The position numbers and the translations under genes are program-made. Below the pieces are notes generated by a model that saw only the letters and a program-made list of their open reading frames with translations, was not told the origin of the DNA and did no database searches. From Syntrophus sp963665935 (lineage in GTDB: Bacteria > Desulfobacterota > Syntrophia > Syntrophales > Syntrophaceae): 64,000 nt of DNA. The stretch is taken from the NCBI GenBank assembly GCA_963665935.1, contig OY762510.1:3720001-3784000 (forward strand). Reading direction: 5' to 3'. Shown one piece after another: positions 9,013-15,293 of the stretch (position 1 is the first letter of the stretch; the number at the start of each line of letters is the position of its first letter).

Positions 9013-9804
9013 TCACTCCCCCCGGAAAGACGTCTTCCAGGGTATCAAACGCCCTTCCAGCCGTTTGATCAGGCTGTCCATTCCCTTGCCGATCACTCCG
9101 ATGGTGATCATCCCGACCAGCACCACATCCGACTGCGACAGTTGCCGTGCATCCATGATCAGGTAGCCGATCCCGCTGCTGGCGGCGATGAGTTCGGCTG
9201 CAACGACACACATCCAGGCAACCATCAAACCCACCCGCAGTCCGGTCATAATGGCGGGAAAGGCCCCGGGGAGGATCACCTGGCGGATGAACCGCGTCTT
9301 CGGCACCTCCAGGATCTCAGCCAGTTCGACAAACTTTTGGTCCGTCTGGCGGATTCCGTCGATAGTGCTGATGATGATGGGGAAAAAGGCCCCGAGAAAA
9401 ATGATGTAGACTTTCGATTTCTCGCCGATGCCGAACCAGAGGATGGCCAGAGGGATCCAGGCGATCGGCGGAATCGGTTTGATGAGTTGGATGACCAGAT
9501 CCGTCAGGCGATCCAGTGTCCGGGACAAACCGATGGCGATCCCCAGGCCCAGGCCCAGAAGCGCCGCAAGGCCGAACCCTTCCAGCACCCGCAGGACACT
9601 GACCCAGATGTGACGAATCAGATCGCCACTTTTAAGCAGATCCAGGAGGGTCTGACCCACTATGGAGGGAGGGGGAAGCGTGATCGGTTTTATATAACCG
9701 AGATGAAACAGGAATTGCCAGAAGGCCAGAACCAGTATCGGCAAGAAGACATATTGCGAAAACAGCTTTATCCTCTCCATTTGTTGCTTGGCATCATGGA
9801 ACAT
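9013..9804 (-). CDS. ABC transporter permease, SsuC/TauC-like
   Basis: Inner-membrane permease of the SsuABC-like importer. The 263-aa protein begins with a short cytoplasmic segment, then a first span (YVFLPILVLAFWQFLFHLGY), the GFGLAALLGLGLGIAIGL span and four further hydrophobic stretches. The coupling loop VELAEILEVPKTRFIRQVILPGAFP has the typical EAA pattern. GGAGAGGG lies just upstream of the ATG at 9804. Gene order ssuA-ssuC-ssuB matches other anaerobe loci of this family. Confidence 0.9.
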   Translation of the reverse strand: MFHDAKQQMERIKLFSQYVFLPILVLAFWQFLFHLGYIKPITLPPPSIVGQTLLDLLKSGDLIRHIWVSVLRVLEGFGLAALLGLGLGIAIGLSRTLDRLTDLVIQLIKPIPPIAWIPLAILWFGIGEKSKVYIIFLGAFFPIIISTIDGIRQTDQKFVELAEILEVPKTRFIRQVILPGAFPAIMTGLRVGLMVAWMCVVAAELIAASSGIGYLIMDARQLSQSDVVLVGMITIGVIGKGMDSLIKRLEGRLIPWKTSFRGE

Positions 9805-9844
9805 GTTTCCCTCTCCTTTCTCCCCCGGCTGGTTTCCTAAACGG

Positions 9845-10822
9845 TTATTTCAGACCGCTCGCCCTCCCGATGGACACATCGACAAAGGAATCGATGGCAA
9901 CGGGGACCTTGATGAGACCGGCATCTCTCATGAATGCCTCGCTCTTTTTCAGTTCCTGGAGATCCTCCCTGTGAATGGCCGGAGCGTAATTGAATTTGGA
10001 AAATACCTTGACAAGCAGTTCGGGCGGTAGATTGACATCCGCGGAAATCAGCTGTGCCGCTTCCCGTGGATGTGACTTGATATAGTCCACCCCCCGTTGA
10101 TAGGCCCGGAGAAGGGCGATGGCCTGGCTGCGGTGTTTCGAGAGGAAGTCGTCGGAGGCAACAATGACAAGGACTCCCTGCTTTATTCCCGTTCCGTCGG
10201 CGAGAACCCGTACAACGCCCTTGGATTCGAGTTGGGTGATCAGGGGCTCCCAGATGGCGGCGGCGTCAACATTGCCGTTGGCGAGGGCGGTCGCAGTATC
10301 CGCCTGGGAAAGATTGATGAGCTGGATGTCCTTGACGGTCAATCCCCCTTTTTGAAGAACAAGCACCAGGAGATGATGGGCATAGGATCCTTTCACCACG
10401 GAGATATTCTTTCCCTTGAGGTCTCTCGGGGATTTTATGGGCGATTTGACCGGGACGACAATGGCCAGGGTTTTCGGGCCATCGGAGGTAATGCCGATGA
10501 TGCGTGTATTGATCCCCGCAGCCTTGGCGATAATCGCCGGTGTATCGCCCATAAAGCCGATATCCTGCTGGCCTGCTGCGAATGATTCGTTGATCGGCGG
10601 ACCTGCGGAAAAAGAAGCCCACTTGACGCCGGGCGAACCGGCTTTTTTCAGTTCCTCCTCTACCCAGTGCTTCTGCTTGGCGACAAAGATCGGGGCGTAA
10701 TGGGGAATCGGCTGAGTGGCGATCCGTATTTCATTCGCCAGGGCAACGGCCGATGATCCGGTCCAGTACAGAACGATCCAAAGGGCGATGAACAGGGTGC
10801 TGAACAGTTTTTTCGTCATCAT
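9845..10822 (-). CDS. ABC transporter substrate-binding protein, SsuA/TauA-like
   Basis: Periplasmic receptor of the SsuABC-like importer. The 325-aa protein has a signal peptide (TKKLFSTLFIALWIVLYWTG, cleavage near ALANE), then IRIATQPIPHYAPIFVAKQK as in the NMT1/SsuA-type binding fold, with GYMGDTPAIIAKAAG-like ligand loop (GFMGDTPAI here) and the VVKGSYAHHLLV segment. The start has an ATG ATG doublet after GAGGAG. Family members bind aliphatic sulfonates, taurine or thiamine precursors; sulfur context argues for a sulfonate or sulfate ester. Confidence 0.9.
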   Translation of the reverse strand: MMTKKLFSTLFIALWIVLYWTGSSAVALANEIRIATQPIPHYAPIFVAKQKHWVEEELKKAGSPGVKWASFSAGPPINESFAAGQQDIGFMGDTPAIIAKAAGINTRIIGITSDGPKTLAIVVPVKSPIKSPRDLKGKNISVVKGSYAHHLLVLVLQKGGLTVKDIQLINLSQADTATALANGNVDAAAIWEPLITQLESKGVVRVLADGTGIKQGVLVIVASDDFLSKHRSQAIALLRAYQRGVDYIKSHPREAAQLISADVNLPPELLVKVFSKFNYAPAIHREDLQELKKSEAFMRDAGLIKVPVAIDSFVDVSIGRASGLK

Positions 10823-10857
10823 TTCTTCTCCTCTTCGTACTTGCTAAAAGTTTCTTT

Positions 10858-11340
10858 TCAGGATGGCCACAAGAGCCGGTTTGCCAATCGGTCGAGGTGT
10901 TTGAAAAGCGGATGCCTGGCTTCCTCCTGGGCCTTTCGCACTTGAAAGGTCTCTTCTCTGAAATTTTCAGGTTCAATCAGCCAGATGGCGGCCAGGTCCA
11001 CGTCTCCCAACTCCCTCCGGATGTCTACATAATGCTTTTGAAACTCCTGACCGGTAATGACCGCCTTTACGGGTTTCCCGATAATCTGGAAACTCTCTCC
11101 ATCCTTGCCCTTGAGCACGACCGACACTTTACGGTCGAACCAGATGCCCCGGACGAGGTTCTTGTTTGTCTGAGAAGATTCCAGCAGTTCAAGATAGGCC
11201 AGCCGGCCGTCTTCATCCAGGTGCAGGGTCTGTTTGATGACCGCATGGGGAGTCCCATTCTCATCGGTTGTGACAAGCACCTTCAAGGTTTCCTTATCCT
11301 GAAGCAGTTTTTTGATTTTTCCCTCCAATTGGACAGCCAT
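10858..11340 (-). CDS. Pyridoxamine 5'-phosphate oxidase-like FMN-binding split-barrel protein
   Basis: A 160-aa cytoplasmic protein with the beta-strand pattern of the flavin split barrel: VLVTTDENGTPHAVIKQTL near the N-terminus, LELLESSQTNKNLV, and VSVVLKGKDGESFQIIGKPVKAV in the middle. Members of the family bind FMN or F420 and reduce diverse substrates. The gene lies between the radical SAM gene and ssuA-like gene with a strong AAGGAGG, so it is cotranscribed. Its substrate is unknown; together with the radical SAM protein it is the only non-transport enzyme at the head of the operon. Confidence 0.75.
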   Translation of the reverse strand: MAVQLEGKIKKLLQDKETLKVLVTTDENGTPHAVIKQTLHLDEDGRLAYLELLESSQTNKNLVRGIWFDRKVSVVLKGKDGESFQIIGKPVKAVITGQEFQKHYVDIRRELGDVDLAAIWLIEPENFREETFQVRKAQEEARHPLFKHLDRLANRLLWPS

Positions 11341-11382
11341 TTTCTTTTCCTCCTTAAATGCAGGGATCCCGAGTTGCTCACT

Positions 11383-12642
11383 TTAGAGCAGCCGGGACAG
11401 ATCGGTGTCGGGATGATTGCCGCAGCGGCGATAATCATCGTAGTCAATAGGTAAACGATGCCTTTTCCGAATTTCGTGAAGCCCTTCAGCCAATCCGACA
11501 AAATAGTCCAGAGAGGGATTTTCCTGGTCCCGGAAGTCGGAGCCGGGCTTGGGCACCCAGACGATGTAGACCGTATTGACGCCGCGCGCGGCCAGTTCAT
11601 CCGCCTCTTCCAGGGTTGATTTCAATGCCTCGCCTTCGTCCGTAAAGCCCTTCGGTCTGGCCAGTTCCACACCTCCGACGATTCCGGTGCTGACGTACCC
11701 GCGACCGAAGATGTCGACAGCCTTGAACAGACGATTTTTCCATTCCCGGTAGCCGATCCATTCCGTTTTGCCGGGACAGATCCAGGCGAAGAGTTCTTCA
11801 TTCAACACCTCAAGATCAGCCGTGTAGCTGGTCAATCCCGTCGATTCGTACAAACGTGCCAGTTGTTTCTCACTGAAGGCGGTGGCGATCAACTGGCTGG
11901 GAAATTTCTTCACGGCGAAGTTTTCCCCGATGGCCTGCAGGATCTCGATGTAAAAATCCACTTCCTGATCAAAGGGTTCCTCTCCGTGCGTGTTGGATCC
12001 CGAGGTCAGACAGATGCCCGTGAAGCGTCCTGGTTCCTTTAAGGCCTCCGCAATGGTCTCCGAGACATCTTCGGGGGTCAGTCTGGCAGGAATACCGAGT
12101 TCGGCCCGCTGCTGTTTGAAATGGGTCACGATGTCACAATAGCGACAGCCCTTTTGGTTGGACCAGAAATGACAATACCCGGATTGAAAGACATTCAACC
12201 GCTGCGGACGGGCGCTGACGATAAAACTCATGGGGATTCCGGAGCGGGTCTTCTTTTCGTAATAGTCAGGTTTGGGCCAGTACTCCACCGCTTCCAATTC
12301 CCGGTCCTTATCCACCAGGACGATCCTCCCCTCTCGTACATCGACGATATAGGGGTTTTTTTCGAGAGGGGTCGGATCGACAATGATCGAGGTCCCGTCC
12401 CTCAGGAGAAGGGACTCCGGAACAGGGGTCAATCGGGCATCCCGTGCACCGAAGATGTATGGACTGCGCAACTGGTGGATCGAAGCATCCATTGCCTCAA
12501 GGGCCCGGTCGGTGTAATGCACCCCTCTTCGCTGGACATCAATTTTGAGAATGACCAGAGGCGATACTCCCGGATACTTGTCGATGACCTCCACCAGGCT
12601 CAACGCGTTTCTTTTATCGGATACCGGAACTGCAACGCTCAT
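11383..12642 (-). CDS. Radical SAM protein with unusual C-X8-C-X2-C motif, first structural gene of the sulfur operon
   Basis: A 419-aa cytoplasmic protein. The candidate cluster ligands are Cys157, Cys166 and Cys169 (GYCHFWSNQKGCRYCD), spaced C-X8-C-X2-C instead of the common C-X3-C-X2-C. Downstream segments GICLTSGSNTHG (residues about 210-221) and TGIVGGVE resemble the SAM-binding and barrel strands of radical SAM enzymes. The N-terminal 150 residues form a separate domain I do not recognise. GGGGAGGG precedes the ATG at 12642. It heads an operon with an SsuABC-like importer, so a role in releasing sulfur from an organosulfur compound without oxygen is possible; this is inference. I do not recognise a characterised homologue. 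Confidence 0.72.
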   Translation of the reverse strand: MSVAVPVSDKRNALSLVEVIDKYPGVSPLVILKIDVQRRGVHYTDRALEAMDASIHQLRSPYIFGARDARLTPVPESLLLRDGTSIIVDPTPLEKNPYIVDVREGRIVLVDKDRELEAVEYWPKPDYYEKKTRSGIPMSFIVSARPQRLNVFQSGYCHFWSNQKGCRYCDIVTHFKQQRAELGIPARLTPEDVSETIAEALKEPGRFTGICLTSGSNTHGEEPFDQEVDFYIEILQAIGENFAVKKFPSQLIATAFSEKQLARLYESTGLTSYTADLEVLNEELFAWICPGKTEWIGYREWKNRLFKAVDIFGRGYVSTGIVGGVELARPKGFTDEGEALKSTLEEADELAARGVNTVYIVWVPKPGSDFRDQENPSLDYFVGLAEGLHEIRKRHRLPIDYDDYRRCGNHPDTDLSRLL

Positions 12643-12705
12643 TTTCCCTCCCCACCTTTCAAGTCCGGCGGAAGACTCTCCGCCCTTGCCGAAATTTGTT
12701 TAAAA

Positions 12706-12752
12706 TAAAAAACCTCCTGCCGGTTTGGTCTGGGACCCGGCAGGAGGTTTTT
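12706..12752 (-). terminator. Intrinsic terminator of the sulfur-operon attenuator
   Basis: On the minus strand a perfect 13-bp stem is formed by 12749-12737 (AACCTCCTGCCGG) and 12723-12711 (CCGGCAGGAGGTT), with a 13-nt loop, extended by A-T pairs and followed by a T-rich run. It stands 33 nt after the stop of the Cys-rich leader ORF and about 65 nt before the radical SAM start. The 5' arm (12746-12737) can pair instead with 12812-12802 inside the leader ORF (CCGG with CCGG and AGGAG with CTCCT, 9 bp with a 2x1 internal loop). That gives mutually exclusive terminator and antiterminator folds. Confidence 0.85.
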
Positions 12753-12862
12753 AAAACGCTTAAGTTGATATCGTTTACGGACGCCTACATCAGCAAACAT
12801 TCTCCTTTCCGGAATCCATGCTCATCCATAGGACAGCACTTTGCCACAGCCATGCAACAACA
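12737..12862 (-). promoter_or_regulatory. Cysteine-responsive transcription attenuator of the sulfur operon
   Basis: Elements in transcription order are: Cys codon run (12862-12854 and 12838-12833), segment 2 inside the leader ORF (12812-12802, CCGGAAAGGAG), leader stop (12787-12785), segment 3 (12746-12737, CTCCTGCCGG) and, just outside this range, segment 4 (12723-12711). Segments 2:3 and 3:4 are both complementary. The leader stop is 15 nt past segment 2, so a ribosome completing the leader would cover it, favouring the 3:4 terminator when charged Cys-tRNA is plentiful. Low cysteine would raise expression of sulfate and organosulfur uptake. Confidence 0.72.
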
Positions 12863-12922
12863 AGCGGTCTTGACAAGTTTCCGAAATACAATGCCGTTAA
12901 TGAAGTGTCTGCGGATATTCAT
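12785..12922 (-). CDS. Cysteine-rich leader peptide of the sulfur operon (45 aa)
   Basis: An open frame on the minus strand from ATG at 12922 to TAG at 12785. It encodes 45 residues of which six are Cys, in the pattern ACCCMAVAKCCP and, near the end, GECLLM. The Cys codons TGT TGT TGC lie at 12862-12854, TGC TGT at 12838-12833, and a last TGT at 12799-12797. The ribosome binding site is weak (AAAGAA). The ORF is followed by a strong terminator whose 5' arm is complementary to leader codons at 12812-12802. By analogy with amino-acid leader peptides, a ribosome stalled on the Cys run would free that segment to form the antiterminator. Function is inferred from architecture. A plain small protein is the alternative. 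Confidence 0.72.
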   Translation of the reverse strand: MNIRRHFINGIVFRKLVKTACCCMAVAKCCPMDEHGFRKGECLLM

Positions 12923-12993
12923 GATTCTTTTTCTTTTCCCTTAAGGAGATTTTCTCCCGGAATTGTTCAAGGTTATTTCTTTAGGTTAAAGCG

Positions 12994-13022
12994 AGAATAT
13001 TTCTGGAATTCCCAATGGACAA
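12994..13022 (-). promoter_or_regulatory. Candidate promoter of the sulfur operon leader
   Basis: On the minus strand, TTGTCC (13022-13017) and TATTCT (12999-12994) are separated by 17 bp, four of six matches to each sigma-70 consensus hexamer. Transcription would begin near 12987, about 65 nt before the leader ORF. The -35 hexamer overlaps that of the opposite promoter for sufC. Confidence 0.5.
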
Positions 13023-13044
13023 GCCTTCCAAAAATCTCTATAAT
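13016..13044 (+). promoter_or_regulatory. Sigma-70 promoter of sufCB
   Basis: TGGACA (13016-13021), a 17-bp spacer and a perfect TATAAT (13039-13044) form a strong promoter on the plus strand. Transcription would start near 13051 and leave a leader of about 270 nt before sufC. That leader contains a 9-bp hairpin (AGTGCCTTA with TAAGGCGCT, 13121-13142) followed by a short T run, and could be a site of control or a weak terminator. No Cys-rich ORF was found in this leader. Confidence 0.7.
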
Positions 13045-13321
13045 GTCTAGTGAATTGGTAGATATTAAAAAAAAGAACCGATGTCAAGTAATAATTTTAT
13101 TCTTCTTTTCTAATAACCAAAAGTGCCTTAAAATTAAGGCGCTTCAAATTTTTCCCGTCTCGACGAAGGAGGGTTCCGCACCACCAAGCTGATCTCCTCA
13201 ATCGAATCAAGCCATGATTTCAACATCACGGCTGACTTTCTGTTTATCTCTATTTCGGACGCTTTAATTGCGGAAAGACCGGTAGATAGTGACATCCATA
13301 ATACAGAGAGGAGGTGGATCC

Positions 13322-14077
13322 ATGTTACTGATTGAAAATCTTCAGGTTAAAATCGGTGACAAGGAAGTCTTAAAACACATCGACATGGAAATCCAGCCGG
13401 GTGAGACCCATATCCTTTTCGGGCCCAACGGTTCAGGCAAAACGACCCTGCTGATGACCATCATGGGATACCCTCAGTACCGGGTCACTTCGGGGAGAAT
13501 TTTGTTCAAGGGTGAGGATATCACCCACCTGCCGATCGATGAGCGGGCCCGATTGGGCATCGGGATGTCCTATCAGCGGCCACCGACGATTCATGGTCTG
13601 AAGACGCGGCAGATGGTTTCGATCTGCAGCCGGGGGACAGCGGACCCAGAGGCGCTGGCTGCCCAGGTAAATTTCGCGGAATTTCTGGACCGGGATCTCA
13701 ATGCCGGCTTTTCCGGGGGCGAGATCAAGCGCTCGGAACTGCTTCAACTGATGGCCCAGAATGCCGATCTTCTACTTTTTGACGAACCGGAATCAGGCGT
13801 CGACCTGGAAAACATTGCCCTGATCGGCCGTGCCATCAGCAACTTGCTTCAGCGCGGTATAAGCATCAATTCAAATCAGCCGATGAGACAGCGCCGTGCG
13901 GCAAGGACCAGGATGGGGCTGATCATTACGCACACCGGTTTCATCCTGGATTACCTTTCCGCGGATCGCGGGCAGGTCCTCTATGACGGGGTTATGAGCT
14001 GCAAGAGCAATCCCCGGGAAATTTTCGACTGCATCAAATTTCGAGGATACGAGGAGTGTGTGCGATGCATGATCTAG
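13322..14077 (+). CDS. sufC: Fe-S cluster assembly ATPase SufC
   Basis: ABC-type ATPase that works with SufB/SufD as scaffold for Fe-S cluster assembly in the cytoplasm. The 251-aa protein has Walker A GPNGSGKTT (34-42), the SufC-type signature FSGGEIKRSELLQ, and Walker B LLLFDEPESGVDLENI. The frame opens at 13289, but GAGGAGG just before the ATG at 13322 fixes the start at MLLIENLQ. It overlaps sufB by 13 nt. The operon lacks SufS, SufU and SufE, giving the two-gene SufBC layout common in anaerobes and archaea. Confidence 0.95.
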   Translation: MLLIENLQVKIGDKEVLKHIDMEIQPGETHILFGPNGSGKTTLLMTIMGYPQYRVTSGRILFKGEDITHLPIDERARLGIGMSYQRPPTIHGLKTRQMVSICSRGTADPEALAAQVNFAEFLDRDLNAGFSGGEIKRSELLQLMAQNADLLLFDEPESGVDLENIALIGRAISNLLQRGISINSNQPMRQRRAARTRMGLIITHTGFILDYLSADRGQVLYDGVMSCKSNPREIFDCIKFRGYEECVRCMI

Positions 14078-15276
14078 ACAGAAAAGCAGACCTGGCAAGG
14101 GACAAGAAGGCGCCCTTTGGTCCGGACATCGACCTGTCAACTTTTACGAGCGGGGAAGTGCCCCATGACTACCTGGAAGATCTGACGCGTATCCCCGAAG
14201 CAGACCAGCAGAGGATGATTTCGACCGGAGTGGATGCCCGGGAAATCGAACGTTCCGGGACCTATATCCAGGAGGATACGGCCGTCATCCATGCCCATGC
14301 CTTGATTGATGGGTTGGAAATCATGCCGATTAAAAAAGCGTTACAGGAGCACGAGTGGGCACGGGATTATTACTGGAAGCTCGTCGCCGTGGATGCCGAT
14401 AAGTATACCGCCCGGGCTCATCTCGATCTGCATGACGGCTACGTGATCCGGGCGCTGCCCGGCAGCCGCGTCGTTTTCCAGGTACAGGCCTGTCTCTATC
14501 TGGACAAGGAAAATCTCAGTCAGTATGTGCACAACCTGATCGTTGCCGAGGAGGGATCGGAACTGCACATCATTACCGGCTGTGCAACATCGCCCCGCCT
14601 GAAACGGGGATTGCACGTGGGCATTTCGGAATTTTTCATCAAGAAGAATGCCAAATTGAGTTTTACCATGATTCATTTCTGGGCGGATCAGATGATGGTT
14701 CGTCCCCGGTCCGTGGGGGTTGTCGAGGAGGGGGGGCTGTTCCTGAACAACTACATCTGCATGAAGCCGGTAAAGTCCCTGCAGATGTATCCCACGACTT
14801 ACCTAACCGGCAAGGGGGCCGTATCCCGATTTTACAGCCTCCTGGTGGGAAGTCCGGGATCCGAAATGGATGTGGGAGGACGCGTCTTCCTGCAGGCGGA
14901 GGAAACCCGTGCCGAAGTGATCGCCCGGACGATCAGCAACGGCGGAAAGATCGTCTCCCGGGGAGACCTCATCGGCGAGGTTCCCGGCGTAAAGGCCCAC
15001 CTGGAATGCCGGGGACTTCTCCTGAACGGCGGGATCATCCATGCAATCCCGGAACTCCAGGGCAAGGTTGACGGGGTTGAAATGTCCCATGAGGCCGCTG
15101 TGGGAAGAATCGCTCAGGAAGAGATTCTTTATCTCATGTCCCGCGGCCTGTCGGAAGACGAGGCGACAGCGACGATTGTGCGGGGTTTTCTCAATGTCGA
15201 CATCCCCGGTCTGCCGCCCCAGTTGAAAGCGGAAATTGATCGCGCCGTCGATCTGAGTGAAAAGGAACTGATGTGA
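14065..15276 (+). CDS. sufB: Fe-S cluster assembly scaffold SufB/SufD family protein
   Basis: Partner of SufC in assembling and transferring Fe-S clusters. The 403-aa protein carries the beta-helix core of the SufBD family, with RALPGSRVVFQVQACLYL, the ECRGLLLNGG segment (conserved Cys in LEC) and the C-terminal SHEAAVGRIAQEEILYLMSRGLSEDEA helix. That last segment is diagnostic, being SufB/D HExA(S/A)vgki-type. I chose the ATG at 14065, with GAGGAG eight bases upstream, rather than the GTG at 14056. It is shorter than enterobacterial SufB, and I cannot separate SufB from SufD with certainty; as the sole scaffold it should act as SufB. Confidence 0.92.
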   Translation: MHDLDRKADLARDKKAPFGPDIDLSTFTSGEVPHDYLEDLTRIPEADQQRMISTGVDAREIERSGTYIQEDTAVIHAHALIDGLEIMPIKKALQEHEWARDYYWKLVAVDADKYTARAHLDLHDGYVIRALPGSRVVFQVQACLYLDKENLSQYVHNLIVAEEGSELHIITGCATSPRLKRGLHVGISEFFIKKNAKLSFTMIHFWADQMMVRPRSVGVVEEGGLFLNNYICMKPVKSLQMYPTTYLTGKGAVSRFYSLLVGSPGSEMDVGGRVFLQAEETRAEVIARTISNGGKIVSRGDLIGEVPGVKAHLECRGLLLNGGIIHAIPELQGKVDGVEMSHEAAVGRIAQEEILYLMSRGLSEDEATATIVRGFLNVDIPGLPPQLKAEIDRAVDLSEKELM

Positions 15277-15293
15277 TCTCGCAGGAAGAATTA

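Noticed and set aside
12639..12800. A 53-codon minus-strand frame from ATG 12800 running through the terminator to overlap the radical SAM start
   Set aside because: Its ATG is only about two bases from the AGGAG, too close for initiation. The frame spans a terminator, and its product looks like no protein. The Cys-rich frame explains the region better.
12696..13192. Plus-strand frames in the sulfur/suf divergent region
   Set aside because: They lie opposite the Cys leader and terminator, have no ribosome binding site and no family pattern. They are shadows.
13051..13321. A possible leader peptide in the sufC 5' region (short frames such as the one beginning at 13213)
   Set aside because: Only one Cys codon, no ribosome binding site and no competing stems found.
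12643..13321. SAM riboswitch or T-box in front of the sulfur operon
   Set aside because: No S-box core or T-box UGG bulge motif was found on reading. The Cys codon run and two exclusive stems account for the leader.
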